A DNA stretch of 64,000 nucleotides from Paraescarpia echinospica (taxonomy: Eukaryota > Annelida > Polychaeta > Sabellida > Siboglinidae): assembly GCA_020002185.1 (NCBI GenBank), contig CM034537.1, forward strand, positions 13,981,905-14,045,904, read 5' to 3'. Below are positions 20,150 through 32,646 of this stretch, piece by piece (position 1 is the first letter of the stretch; every line of letters starts with the position of its first letter). Under the pieces are notes generated by a model that did not search any database, had not been told where the DNA came from, and saw nothing but the letters and a program-made list of their open reading frames with translations. Position numbers and translations under genes: made by a program.

Positions 20150-22050
20150 CATTCAAGATGGGAACCAATGAAGGAATGACTGACGATATTCTAAAGTTGA
20201 TGGACGAAAGGAGGAAAATTAAGCAAAATCGAAATGCATATGTAGCATTGAACAAGGATATAACGGCCAAATGTAATCTAGCGAAAGAGAAGTGGCTTAA
20301 TGATCAATGCAAAGAAATTGAACAGAAGCATAAGCACGACACAACATCCATGCATGCTAGAATAAGAGAAATCACAGAGAAAAGAACATGCTCAGCTACA
20401 GGTTGCCTGAAATCTAAAGTAGGAAACATAATAATGGACAAAGACAAAATACTCGAGAGATGGTCAGATAATATATTATATTGGTGAACTGTACGATGAT
20501 GAAAGGGGTGAAAAACCAGCAATTAAGAAGAACTTTGATGGTCCTCCTATGTTGAAGGACGAGGTTCGAAAAGCCATTAGATCAATGAAATAGGGGAAAG
20601 CTGCTGGACCAGATAATATTACCATTGAAATGATTGAGTACTTAGATGAATTTGGTATTGATATAGTAACATACTTCTTGAACAAAATATATGACAGCGG
20701 AAGAATCCTAACTGATTTATCAAGATCCATTTTGTAGCAATATCAAAGAAACCTGGCACAATTGAATGTGAACTACACCGTACAATTAGTCTCATGAGTC
20801 ACTTTACCAAGATGTTGCTTAAAATTATTATGACCAAGATGAGAAACAAAATAAAGCCGGAAATTGCTGAAGAACAATGTGGATTTGTAGAAGATAAAGG
20901 TACAAGTAATGCAATATACATCCTACGAACACTGATCGAGAGAGCATTGGAAGTACAAAAAGATCCGTATGTATGTTTTATTGATTAGACAAAGGCATTT
21001 GATAGAGTTCGTCATGAAGAAATAATACAAATACTGGAGAGTTTGAACATTGATGGGAAAGATCTGAGAGTTGTGAGAAATATGTACTGGGAACAAACAG
21101 CAGCAGTGCGAATAGAAAATGACATCGGTAAATTTCAAGAAATAAAACTTGGTGTAAGACAAGGGTGTGTCCTATCACCCGATCTCTTTTCACTATAGAG
21201 TGAGATCATCTTACGTACATTAGAAGATATGCCAGGTATTCAAGTAGGGGGATACAACATGAATCATTTACGATATGCAGACGACACGGTACTGATTGCT
21301 GAGAACGAAATAGATTTACAGCAGATGCTAGATACAATAATAAGGGAAAGTGAAAAAAGGTATGTCTCTGAACAAAACGAAAATAGAAACCATGGTCATC
21401 TCAAAGAAAAATTACACTCCAACATGCAACGTGGTAGCATATGGCACTGTTTTGAAGCAAGTCCGAATGTTTAACTATTTGGGATCACTATTAACATCCG
21501 ACGGTCGTTGCAACGACGAGAACACGAGACGAATTGCACAAGCCAAAACAGCTTTTCACAACATGAAAAACATTTTAACAAACAAAAATATATCAATTGA
21601 AGTGAGAAAAGGTGTACTGCAATGCTACATGGAGCCCATACTGCTATATGGATGTGAATCCTGGACAATAACCAAAAGTTCACAAAAAACACAGAAGCCA
21701 CTGAAATGTGGTTCTTAAGAAGAATGCTGCGAGTGCCATGAACTGCAAAACAAAGCCATGAAGTCATTAGGACATCCAAATCAAAAAGAAAGATCATCAA
21801 CAAAGTTAGAACACAACAAGCACTATTTATAGGCCGTGTCATGAGAAAGAACAGATTAGAACATGTAGTAACAACAGGAAAGATAGAAGGAAAAAGATCC
21901 AGAGGACGACATAGATAGTTTCTCAACATAGTGTGGAAGGAGCACAACAGAACCGCTACAAACTACAAACGACCGGGCAGTTTGGAGGGCCATGATCGCC
22001 AACGCCTGTGACAGACATGGCACATAGAAGGAGAAGAAACAACATAACAC
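20150..22050 (+). pseudogene. LINE reverse transcriptase (RTE/BovB-like), multiple stops
   Basis: Recognisable blocks in order are AAGPDNITIEM, EEQCGFVEDKGTSNAIYILR, TKAFDRVRHEE, LGVRQGCVLSPDLFS, LRYADDTVLIAE, FNYLGSLLTSDG and ILLYGCESWTI. In-frame stops lie near 20593, 20986 and 21196, with frame changes near 21350 and 21710. The catalytic YADD is intact but the protein is not continuous. Confidence 0.82.
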
Positions 22051-22060
22051 ATGACCCGTT

Positions 22061-23225
22061 TGAGCCAATAAGATGCGCGGCAATGAGCCATACCTAATTT
22101 ATGCATCGTGAAAACACCCCTATAATAATGTAATCGTCCACGACGCGAGTTAATCATAAGCTAATTATAACCGCGCTCCACGGAGTGCACCTGCATTCGT
22201 AAATTATTGTGTAACCCAATCTACTCTGTCTACGACTTTTGATGTACTAGCCTGACCTTACTACTTTAACAAAATGATAAGGAAATAAGATTATGAAAAT
22301 ATATAAATAGCAGAAATGTTACAATTCTATCTAACGGATTCCTTTCTTCCTGAAAATTGGGCGTTTTGCCTGGACTTGGTCTATATAATCGACTAATTAT
22401 TGAAGGTACAACATACATCATTAACATTCCTAAGATGTTGGCATCGGTGTGATTTCTTGATTGATGGCTCTTCAAATATGTTGTCGGGCCCGCAACATTT
22501 TTCAGGTTACAGACCTGGTTGGCCCGGATGGTCATGTTAAGCCTTGTTCGGCCACTGCGAGGACGTCGCTGCGAGTGTCGAGGATATGGAGCAGCGTTCG
22601 AAATATACGCTGGCCCGGTGTTTACTGACCACCTGTACTTTGTCATCGGGTCAGTAAATTTGTAGAGTTACTGGTTACTTTTTTGGAGACAGTAAAATGT
22701 TTTACCACAGTATACACCAGGTTATCGTCAAAACTGGTCGTCGGAAGAAGCTGTTTCTAACAAAACCTTTTTACAGAAATGCGTTTTACACACAGTATTG
22801 GCCTTTTTGCGAAACGCGGCGGTCTGGAAAGCGAACGTTATAGTGATGTTATATAAAAGAGCCCGAGACGAACGTGCGGCAATTTACTTTACAGAGGAAA
22901 ACATGCACCAGTTGGAAGTCAGTGTTGCTCTACTGGCCCAAGTGATGTAGTTCACGCAGCCAGTCATTGTGATGACAGTGTCTCTGACTTGCCTGACGGT
23001 AGTTATGAATCTTCGGATTCTTGCGGTGTTGCCGCTTGACTGTGATTCTTAAAGATTAAATGAAACGAAATGTTAAATGTCTTTGAAACTTCGTCTAACT
23101 AAACTTAATCTCTTGTCAATTACTGTGCCAAATATGAAGCTTGTTTATTGAGAACTCATATCACTAAGCCCGCTCATACTTGAATATTTGCGTGTCACAA
23201 AGCAACCAGCTCGTCAGAAGTTGCG
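22061..23225. other. No gene assigned
   Basis: There is no supported coding gene. A TATAAAAG motif at about 22852 is followed by an ATG at 22903 with a very short frame. A second short acidic frame ends near 23040. This could be the 5' piece of a dead transposon, but no family is recognisable. Confidence 0.4.
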
Positions 23226-23662
23226 GACGTCACCATAAGCAGGGCCGCTGAGCGCACCCTATCCTTTAGCACGGCGAGCGACGGTGTGGCCTGTTGTTTC
23301 AAACTGTACATGAAATTGCAATCACAGAATTTTATGTATTTTCTGATATCACCGTAAATATGATAATCTTATCTACAAGTTTGTCGCTGGATGTACACAG
23401 GAATTGTGTTAACTTATTGAGTTATTGCCTTTAGATCTCCGCGAATTCTCGACCTTGTAATATATGTTTAAACGGCAGTAACTCAAAAAGTAAACATCAT
23501 TCATGAGTGCATCCAACGACACATGTGTAGGTCAGATTATTACCTTCACGGTGATGTAAAAATATTAAATTCCGCGATTGCAATTTTGGGTACGGCCTGA
23601 CACACCAACCCGCATAGATGCGCGCCATGCTAAATCCTAGCGGTTCTATATGCAGTGACGTC
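23226..23662. mobile_element. Foldback (long inverted repeat) element
   Basis: The left arm (about 23226-23395) and right arm (about 23507-23662) are imperfect inverted repeats. GACGTCAC, TTTAGCACGGCG, AAATTGCAATC and TGTCGCTGGATG on the left pair with GTGACGTC, CGCCATGCTAAA, GATTGCAATTT and CATCCAACGACA on the right. The spacer is about 110 bp. There is no coding capacity. This is the structure of a foldback or long-TIR MITE. I found no target duplication. Confidence 0.65.
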
Positions 23663-24004
23663 CCCAGCGACCGCTAGGTGTCGCAACAAACTGTGCAGAA
23701 AATGTACAGAAGAGCAAATTGTAAATATGTCTAATAAGAGTTGCGAACTACGAACATGATGTTACCGTAGCGACTCCACTATCTTCGTTGCCTTCAATTA
23801 TGCTTTGACTGTACAACTGTGTGAAACAAACAATACAACATTTCTTTGGTTTTCACTTTTGTTATTTTGGGAATTGGTACATCGAATGACAAAAGGCACC
23901 GTCAACAATCTGGATGGATATGTGCTGGGGTAAACAGTTTTGGGTTCCGGCACAGATCATTTGTCAGAAACATCTCAGAAGTTCCAAAATGACCAAGCTA
24001 TCAT
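23663..24004. other. No feature seen
   Basis: AT-rich sequence without a supported frame or repeat, ending where the LINE at 24005 begins. Confidence 0.4.
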
Positions 24005-24264
24005 AATAATGGTAAAGTGATTGCATTTAACCTTACTAGATCTCTCTGCCGATTTTGACACGATTGATCACAACATTCTCAATGAACGCTTATTAAAGTG
24101 GTACGGCATATCTGGCACAGTTCTAAACTGGTTTTCTTCATATCTAACTGATAGATACCAAACTATAAAGATTGGGAACTACTTTTCAGCTGCTCTGCCG
24201 ACTTTATTTGGTGTTCCCCGGGATTCTGTTCTTGGGCCTTTGCTTTTTACTCTTTACACCACAC
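24005..24264 (+). pseudogene. LINE reverse transcriptase, first piece
   Basis: Encodes LLDLSADFDTIDHNIL, KWYGISGTVLNWFSSYLTD, VPRDSVLGPLLFTLYT. The usual SVLGP block is intact, with D replacing the usual GS in PRD. It ends abruptly at the LTR of the minus-strand gypsy. Confidence 0.85.
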
Positions 24265-24441
24265 TGTAATGCTTCTCACTGTATGTTAATTATTAATTAA
24301 CCTCGTCGTAATGCATCAAATCGAGACCGTTTTGTGAAATGCACCGTGTGACTTTGTTACTACGTCAGGAAGAACAGAACCCGGATGATTAGGCAAGAAA
24401 CATCTATTCCTTGTGGACATCAATATAGCATGTAATCAACA
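24265..24441 (-). repeat. 3' LTR of the decayed gypsy
   Basis: A 177-bp direct repeat of 28610-28787, with the target duplication CACAC immediately to its left. The C-rich plus-strand tract right of it (CTTCCCCCTTTTT) is the complement of the polypurine tract. Confidence 0.9.
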
Positions 24442-24780
24442 CTTCCCCCTTTTTAGGATTAAGAATCACGATAAATCAGAAAGGAAAGTATCTGTAAATT
24501 AGATTTCCCATTAATGCTAAGGATCACAGAATAGAGTTCCTACGTCCTCAAACTAATATGACAATTACAAGTCCAGTCGCATTAGAGCCTTTCGGACTCT
24601 CTCAGAGCGTCGTCGCACAGGTGAAGTCTTCACAGGCGAGGGCTGCGTCGCGACCTCATCGGCGTCTATCGTCTCTGTCCCGGGAGGTGCCTCAGTCGCC
24701 GTCGCTGGCTCTGACGCAGTAGACTCTTGAGTCTCGGGATCGGGCAGAGTTGCGGTTTCTGCAAGATACGGCTTGAATAC

Positions 24781-27700
24781 TTATCGCGTTGTGAGTAAGT
24801 GTTGACGATTACGGCGCATGACGCGTCCATCCTCACACTGAACGCCATATGATCGAGGTCCGCTGAGACCTACTACTCTTGCGCGCTCCGACCATCGTCG
24901 CCATCGTGGGTCCTTCACCAGCACCGTGTCGTTTGGGTGCAACATCGTCAATGACTTCCCACGATCGTGCGGTGCCGACTTCCTCGCGTATGTTTCGCGC
25001 CGATGTGGCAGTCGAGTTCTTAGCTTTCTACCAAACAATAGCTCGGCTGGAGATTTCCCACAGTCTAGTGGTGAGGAGCGATATGCTAGCATGGCGAGAT
25101 ACGCGTCCTCTCCTCGGTCGGCAGCTTTACTGAGCAACCGCTTCACAATTTTCACTGCGTTTTCAGCAAGTCCGTTTGATTGCGGATAATACGGGCTCGA
25201 CATCTTATGTTCGATGCTCCAATCTCTGGTGAATTGTCTGAACTCAGCACTAGCAAACTGCGGACCACCATCAGAGACACACTCCGACGGAATTCCGTAT
25301 CGAGAAAATAGTGACTTCAAGTGGATGATCACCTGCCAGCTCGATTCGCTCGACAAGAGTGCTATCTCAGGATTGTGCGAGTAATAGTCAACAGTCAGTA
25401 AGTACGGTACTTGCTTCAGGTAGAAGATGTCACATGCTACCTTCGCCCATGGTCGATCTGGTCGCTCATGCATCTGCAGTGGTTGTTGTGGTTGTGCATA
25501 TCTGTACTGCTGACACACATCGCATCGTGAGACTGTCATAAACATCTTTATTCATGTTGGGCCAGTACAGAATGTCTCGGGCTCGTCTCTTACACTTCTC
25601 GATGCCCAAGTGACCCTCGTGTATTAGCTAGAGCATGTCGCCTCTCATGTTCTCAGGCACAACTACACTTTGTCCTTTCAGTAAGAAACCATCGACTATG
25701 GACAATTCTTCTATGAATGTCATGTCATGTAAGGCTTTGGGCTAACTTCACTGCCATTTGACATGCCCCGAATCACTTGCTGTAATTCTCGATCGTTTTC
25801 AGTCGCCTCTGCTATCTCAGCCCATTTGCGCTCAGACACAGGCAGACTCGATTTCACCGTACAGACGTGTATGTGAACGTCGCTTTCTGTTGTGCTCGTC
25901 ACCTCTTTCGCAGAGAACGATCTCGACAGCGTGTCCGCCACCACGAGGAGTTTCCCTGGTGTGTACTCTAGCGTCAAGTCGTACTTCTGAATGCGTAATA
26001 GGATACGCTACAATCTCGGCGGTGCATCACACAGCTGTTTCTTTGAGATCGCTATCAGCGGCTGGTGGTCTGTCTCAACAGTAACTTTGCGACCATAGAT
26101 GTAGACGTGAAAAACGCTCGCATGCGAATACAACGCCCAGCTGTTCTTTTTCAATTTGTGCGTAATTTTTCTCTGCTGTCGTCATGGACCTCGAAGCGTA
26201 CGCTATAGGCATCCACTCGCTGTTCTTCTCTTGTAGCAGCACGGCACCAATCCCATCTTTGGATGCATCACTCGATATTTTGAGTGACTTGCTCTCATTG
26301 GCTGCTTTGACAATGTCTCTTTGATACCATTCCACGCAAGCTCGTGTTCGCTTTGCCACTGCCAATCACTGTTTTTCTCTAGCAGTAGTCTGAGTGGAGC
26401 GATTCTGGCGGACAGATTCGGTATGTATCTGCCAAGGTACGTCACCATGCCTAACACCCGCTGTAACTCGGTCACATCAGTCGGTGTTGGCATATCCCGG
26501 ATCGCTTGGATTTTATCCGGATCAGGTTTCACACCATCATGGATGATCACTTCGCCAAGATACGCGAGTTCGGGTTGGCGGAAGACACACTTTCCTATGT
26601 TCAAGACCAGCCCCACCTCCGAGAGTCGCTGCAACGTCTTCATGAGGCGCTTATCATGTTCTTCTACCGTGGCCCCCCAGACGATGATGTCGTCCATGTA
26701 GACGCTCACGCCTTCGTGGTCTTCTAGGAACTGATGCACCGTTTTGTGAAACACCTCAAGTGGCAGAGCAGATACCCATTGGTAGCCTCAAGTATCGGTA
26801 CCATCCAAACGGGGTGTTAAAGATTGTCAGTAACGATGACTGTCTATCCAATCGTATCTGATGGAAACCCGCCGTCGCATCCATTTTTGAAAAACATGTT
26901 GCATTTGCCAGCTTTCCGAGAATCTCCTCCTTTGTTGGGATTTGAGAGTGCTCACGTTTGATATCTGTATTAAAGTCCTTCGGGTCTATGCATAACTGCA
27001 TTTTCCCGTTGGACTTATCTGCTATCAAGAGCGAGTTGACCCAGTCCGTTGGTTCATTGACCTTTGCCAAGAACCCCACCTCCACCTGCCGGTCAAGCTC
27101 TTGCTTCAGCTGTGGCCTCTTGGAAACAGCCACCAGGCGAGGAGCGTGGACGACACCCCTGGCGCCATCTTTGAGCACTATCATGTGTGTCCCAGGCAGA
27201 GTTCCACTCCCCTGCAATAACTGCGGATATGCCTTCTTGATTTCTGTTTTCATCGTCTCTTTTCCGTTTGAGTCACTCTTCATGGTGTTGACTCGCTTCA
27301 CAAGTCCAAGCCTGTCACAGTCAGTTCCGCCTAGGAGTGCTGGTCTGCGTTGTCCTCGCACCACTTCCATGTACGTCGAGATCTGACGTTTCTTAAATCT
27401 CAACGTCACGCGGCTCACCCCCAAGCTTGTAATGGGTGTCCCCCAGTACGATGTCATTACCGCTCGACTTTGGCCTAGTTTCGGTTTTGGTCTAATGTTC
27501 TTCTTCTCAGAGATGATGTTGACATCTGACCCCGTGTCTAACTTGAATGCAATCGTGCTATTCTCAACTCTGAGTTTCTGTGTCCATTTCGTGTCAGTCT
27601 CAGCATCGGCGTACTCAACCATGCCAACAAACATTTCATCTATCCCGTCTGCGGGATCATTCCGGCTAACATAGCGCACTTTCCCCTCCTTGGGCTTTGT

Positions 27701-28426
27701 TCTACAAACTCGCGCGAAATGTCCAACCTTACCACATTTATTACACGCCTTGCCATACGCTGGACAAGCACGCAGTGCATGCGTTGTATCACAACATTTA
27801 CACTTTGTGGCAGTCTTTCGTTGTTGTGGCTTCCATTGCTGGCGACGCCCCTTTTGGCAGTAGTTGACTTCACTGGTCGATGCTACTTTGTCTGTACTCA
27901 GTGACTGAATTTGTCTTTCAGTTGCCTCTGCCGCCTGGCATATTTTGACTGCTTTATCAATGTCTAAACTGTCTTCCCTTAGTAAGCGTTCTCGTACCCT
28001 TGAACTTGCTATTCCCAATACCAAACGGTCCCTGATCATACTGTCTTTGAGACTGTCAAACTGGCATGTCTGTGCCTTTAGTTTCAAATCTGTCACAAAT
28101 TGTTCAATTGGCTCTCCCTGTACTTGTTTTCGACTATGAAACACGTAGCGTTCATACGTTTCATTCTTTTTAGGGGTTACAGTAGGCATTGAACTTCTCA
28201 ACTACGCTCTCATAGTTCCCTTCCTCTTCCTGAGTAAACGAAAACGTGTTTTAGACCTCGATGGCCTATTTTATAGCAACATGGAGCAAAAGTGCTATTT
28301 TTTGCTTAGCCGGTTTTGTATCTTTGCTACCATGTACAGTTCAAACTCTTGCTTGAATTTGCGCCAATTTTCTTATATATTTCCAACCAAAACAAGTCCA
28401 TCTGGCTGTCTGATTGAATCAGCCAT
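24781..28426 (-). pseudogene. Gag-Pol of the decayed gypsy
   Basis: Gag starts with MADSIRQPDG at 28426 and hits a TAA after LVGNI. It resumes at about 28200 and carries an intact CCHC knuckle (CNKCGKVGHFARVC). The protease has LDTGSDVNII. The reverse transcriptase has DPKDFNTDIKREH and VYMDDIIVWG, with a frame change at about 26755. RNase H has [13 protein letters not shown] but frameshifts near 26090-26210. A further break lies near 25980 and a gap near 25545-25720. The integrase has ACDIFY, SDGGPQF and SNGLAENA. Pol ends near 24781, followed by a C-terminal tail toward the LTR. Confidence 0.88.
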
Positions 28427-28609
28427 GATTGTCTACACTGTTATTGATGGTCACATTATCACCCTGCCAAGCGGCTTGTGCGCCATGACATTGACCATGA
28501 CAGCTTCGGTGATAAATGACAATTGTCGAAATTCCACTCAGCTGCGTATTTGTCGGTTTCGGCGTTTCGAATTCTGACGTGTTGTCTCTGCTCCGTGTTT
28601 CTGACTCCA

Positions 28610-28787
28610 TGTAATGCTACTCACTGTATGTTAATTATTAATTAACCTCGTCGTAATGCATCAAATCGAGACCATTTTGTGAAATGCACCGTGTGACTTT
28701 ATTACTACGTCAGGAAGAACAGAACCCGGATGATTAGGCAAGAAACAATCTATTCCTTGTGAACATCAATATAGCATGTAATCAACA
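28610..28787 (-). repeat. 5' LTR of the decayed gypsy
   Basis: Partner of 24265-24441. The primer-binding site TGGAGTCAGAAAC is directly downstream in minus-strand reading. CACAC lies at 28788-28792. Confidence 0.9.
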
Positions 28788-28792
28788 CACAC

Positions 28793-29293
28793 ACCACTAA
28801 GCTCTGTTATACAAAGACATAACTTTGATCATCATCTTTATGCTAATGATACTCAGATCTACATTTCGTTAGCTACCCCCGATACAAATCGCTCCCTTAA
28901 CCAACTTAGTGATTGCCTTCAAGATATCTTCCACTGGATGACTGACAGCAAGTTGAAATTAAAGGCAAATAAATCTGAATTGATCATCATTGATACTCCA
29001 GTGCAGCATAGTAAACTTGATGGTTTTTTTTCCCTACGCTTATTTTGAATCAGTATATCACGCCAGCAACCTCGGTGCGGAATCTAGGAGTGATCTCTGA
29101 TAGTAACTTCAATTTCCGACAACACATATCTCAAACGTGTCGCTGCTGTTTTGATCATATTCGTGATCTTCTCCGTATTCGCCGGTATATGTCATTTTTC
29201 TCGCTCTGTACCACTTTTGAAGTCTTTGCATTGGCTTCCTGTACGATATCGTATAATATTTAAGATATGTATCATTACATACCAGGCACTGTC
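28793..29293 (+). pseudogene. LINE reverse transcriptase, second piece
   Basis: Encodes LYANDTQIYISLATPDTNRS, HWMTDSKLKLKANKSELIII, VRNLGVISDSNFNFRQHISQ and, after an internal deletion near 29190, VPLLKSLHWLPVRYRIIFKI and ITYQALS. YADD has become YAND. The last bases CTGTC (29289-29293) reappear at 36153-36157. Confidence 0.85.
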
Positions 29294-29296
29294 TGT

Positions 29297-29452
29297 TGTG
29301 ATATAGCACATACCATAATTGCTACAGCGAACTACATTATCGCATGTATCACTACGCCCAATAAACACCAGTTGGTGAGTTAGCCGATCAGGCTGGATCG
29401 AGTGTTTGTGCATCGCTGAACGTCATTATACCTATCATAGAGAAGCACTTCA
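29297..29452 (+). repeat. LTR 1 of the gypsy array
   Basis: 156 bp, TG..CA, with AATAAA inside (CCCAATAAACACC), a candidate poly(A) signal. It differs from LTR 2 and LTR 3 at 29323 and 29325. Confidence 0.93.
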
Positions 29453-29844
29453 TGGTGGCAGCGGTAAAAACAAGCGAATATCGACTACAAACAGCGGTAA
29501 CAGTGTACGAACTATAACTATTGTTACTGAATGCGCTACCAGCTTAACAAGCCGCAAACGAAACGTTTAGTTGAAACGAAAGTCAAAACAAAATGGCGTC
29601 ACGCAGATGCAGACAACGTCGAAGAAGTTGTCAAAGCTGATCACCAGAAGGCGCCACCAACGTCGGAGAAGTTGTCAACTGATCACCAGGAGGCGACAGC
29701 ATCGCACATGCACACCGTTAGCGTCTTTGTGAACTGTGACAGTGTTAGTTTTATGTAAGCCTACGTAAAGCCGGAACCATAAAAGCGGTCGCCAGGCTAC
29801 AGTAGCTATACCTTACACACTGTGCAACACATAACCAGCTAACA
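29453..29844 (+). other. 5' leader of gypsy array unit 1
   Basis: Begins with primer-binding site TGGTGGCAGCGG. It contains a small frame (29531-29758, 75 residues, Lys/His/Ala-rich, unknown) with an internal direct repeat (AAGTTGTCAA..TGATCACCAG, two copies at about 29624-29695). The same leader is at 32803-33194 in unit 2. I see no homology to a known protein. Confidence 0.5.
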
Positions 29845-32550
29845 ATGGCAAAATACCCAACTATGAACTGGGAAGGCGATAACATCGCAGAAACATTCAA
29901 ACTCTTTAAACAGCGAATGACATTGATACTCACAGACGAGAATGTCATTGACGCAGCTAAACAGGCAATCAAAATTCAGATTGCTGTTGGTAATGAAGGA
30001 CTCAAGCGTTTAAATGCGTCAATGCTATCAGACACAGACAAGCAAGATCCCGCAAAACTCTATCGGCTGTTTGAAGACATAGACTAGACATACGGGTGAA
30101 CTTTCGCATCCACAGAATGGAACTGATGACATTTCGTCAAACAGAGCGAGAAAGTACAGACGAGTTTGTCAACAGAGCGCGTCATAAAGGCAGTTTGTGC
30201 GACTTTGATGAATGTGAGCTAGTGGAGCGAGTCATTGAGCTCATCATAGCCAGTACACCTCATGAACTGTTGCAGAAGCATTTGCTAGACCAAAACAAAG
30301 GGTACGACATGAGGAGTGTACTGCAAGAGGCACGCAAGTACGAGGCCATAGCCGCCGGAAAAGCGTCCCTACAAACATTATCCACACATCACACGTCAAT
30401 CAGTGAGGTAAAGCACCGAAACGCGTGCAGAAACTGTGCATTGTCACACGCACCGAGGCAGTGCCCTGCATACAAAGACAGATGCAAGCACTGCGATGGC
30501 ATCGGGCACTGGGCCAAGTGCTGTAGGAAGAAACAGAAAGATGAACAACAAAGGTATCGCAAACGACGTGATAGCCAGCCAAAGAGCCGAAGCCGACGTG
30601 ACAGTCGCCGCAGACCACATAAACCAATCCATGAACTTTCCGGCTACCAAACAGAAAACGAGAACCCGGACTACGAAAGTGAAAGTGAAGGCGAAGTCTA
30701 CACGAAGTCGTTCAGCACAATGACGACAGAAAACCCGGGTCGCTGCACAGACACTCCACGTGACGAAGTGTACGCTCAACTTAACATTGTGTGCGCTGAC
30801 ATGAAGGGCGTCCACGAACTCAAACTGAAGGTTGATACTGGCGCTTCGGGCAACACACTGCCCATACGCATAGCACGACAAATGTACGGTGACCAGTGGA
30901 CAACCAAAGTTGAGCCCGTACCGAGCACTACGCTGACAGCCTACAATGGTGGCGAGATAAAATGCTGCGGTGCAATGAAAATACTCTGCCAGTACAAAGA
31001 ATGCCAGTGGAGAAAGTACAAATTCTACGTCGTCGATGTCGACGGGCCAGCAATCTTAGGCTTGCGAGCATGTGAACAGATGAAAATCGTCACCATCAAT
31101 GCAGTCAAGTCGAGAGACAAAACAACCCAACATGCGGTGACCGTGAAGTCCGTGGATGATCTGTCGAGGCTCCCCAACCCGAAGAACAACGCTGAGATCC
31201 CACTGGACGTGGCTGTGGATGCTGTCGTGCAAGATGAAGAAGAGGAAAACGTCATCGACAGCATCGATCTAATCAACTTTAGCATCGACAAACGTGCTCA
31301 GCTTCGAGAGTTGTCCACCTCAGACCGCACACTGCGAGCCCTCCAGCAAGTGGTCTACAGCGGGTGGCCCGACACGATCAGAGATCTGCCACAGGACCTT
31401 CGCCAATACTGGTCCTATCGCGACGAAATTGGCATCTCTGATGGCGTCATCTTCAAAGGGAGACAGGTCATCATTCCTGAGGCGATGAGGAAAGACATCC
31501 TAGGCCAGCTCCACGAAGCACATCTCGGAATCGAGAAGACCAGACGACTGATGCGTGAATCAGTTTACTGGCCAAACATTCACAAATACATTGAGACAAT
31601 GGTGAAAACCTGCGCAGCCTGCCAGGAGAATCAGCCAGAACACCGACAACAACCTCTCCTCGCCCATGACGTAGTATCAACACCGTGGACTAAAGTGGCA
31701 AGCGACATGTTCCAGGTCAAAGGAAACAACTACCTGCTGATTAGCGACTTTCACTCAAAGTTCTACCTCGTCCAGAAGATGCAGTCAACAACCAGTTCTG
31801 CCATCGCGAACATGTCAGCAGAATGGTTCAGCATGTTCTCACCACCACTGGAAATAGTGACTGACAATGGCCCACAGTATGTAGGGCAACCATTCCACGA
31901 TATGTGTAAGAAGTGGAACGTCAAACACACTACAACATCACCCAGATATCCTCAATCCAACGGACTCATTGAGAGACAGGTCAGGGTGGTGAAAGCGATC
32001 ATACAGAAATGTGCGAAGACGGGCAGCGACGTGCTAATTGCCTTACAACACCATCGATGCACGCCGCTGGATAGTCATCTATCTAGCCCGAGTGAAATCT
32101 TGTTCAACAGACCTGTGCGCACTACCCTACCGAGTCACCACCCGACGCTGATGCAGAGCCAGCAATCGAACAACGAGCAACTCGAGCGACGCAGAGATCG
32201 AATGATACGGGACCACGACCGACACGCGGGTCCAGAGCTCGCTCCGCTGCATGCTGGGCAACGCGTGCGAATCCTGAACAAGGAAACACACCAATGGTGC
32301 CCTGAAGAGATCATCGCACAGAGCACAGAACCGCGTTCATACATCGTACAGACGGTCCCATCTGAGAGAGCTGGTGTTGACGCCAACTCCAAGATCCGTG
32401 ACATTCCGTGACCCGCTGGACGACGACGACACCTCCGACCAACCGGTCGCGGCGCCCGTCACAACGACCGGTGACACACCGCCCTCCGAACCAGCGATCC
32501 GACGATCAGGGCGCGTGATCAGGAAGCCGGCCAGATTCAACAATGAGTAA
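29845..32550 (+). pseudogene. Gag-protease-integrase polyprotein, unit 1 (no RT or RNase H)
   Basis: Gag starts MAKYPTMNWEGD at 29845 and runs to a TAG at 30085. Gag then continues in another frame from about 30087. The 771-residue frame 30096-32411 has the Gag C-terminal half, a CCHC knuckle (CKHCDGIGHWAKCC) and a protease with VDTGASGNTL. After a linker of about 60 residues it goes directly into an integrase with HEAHLGIEK..CAAC, ASDMFQ, TDNGPQY and SNGLIERQ. All expected DDE and HHCC residues are present. About 450 residues of reverse transcriptase and RNase H, seen between protease and integrase at 4264-8271, are missing, yet the frame stays open across the join. A second frame change near 32400 leads to the typical C-terminal tail (RRSGRVIRKPARFNNE, stop 32548-32550). 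Confidence 0.92.
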
Positions 32551-32646
32551 TTTTGACTAGTTATTAATTGACTATACAATTAAAATATTCATAATTATTG
32601 TTCTAGTTCTATGTATATCGTTCACTTTTATTTCTGCAGAGGGAGA

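Larger units (their letters stand above)
18836..22060 (+). mobile_element. RTE/BovB-like LINE, degraded
   Basis: One LINE frame carries an endonuclease (about 19300-20020) followed by a reverse transcriptase (about 20530-21720) and a C-terminal stretch to about 22050. The endonuclease is of the type often annotated as craniofacial development protein 2-like, which derives from RTE/BovB LINEs. The 5' border is uncertain. Sequence from 18836 to 19130 may be its leader. Several stops interrupt the reverse transcriptase. Confidence 0.75.
24265..28787 (-). mobile_element. Decayed Ty3/gypsy element (Mag/SURL-like), complete ends
   Basis: LTRs of 177 and 178 bp (24265-24441 and 28610-28787) in plus-strand reading run TGTAATGC..ATCAACA. 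They differ by about four substitutions and one indel. CACAC lies outside each end (24260-24264 and 28788-28792). In minus-strand reading a primer-binding site TGGAGTCAGAAAC follows the 5' LTR, and a polypurine tract AAAAAGGGGGAAG precedes the 3' LTR. The internal gag-pol order is Gag, protease, reverse transcriptase, RNase H, integrase. The frame is broken in several places, so it is dead and older than the element at 4023-8590. Confidence 0.92.

Noticed and set aside
30060..30100. Programmed -1 frameshift in Gag of the gypsy array
   Set aside because: No slippery heptamer is visible at the overlap; a mutation is simpler.
30400..32579. Minus-strand frames up to 145 residues, repeated at +3350
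   Set aside because: Antisense shadows of the Gag-protease-integrase frames; their repetition only reflects the tandem array.
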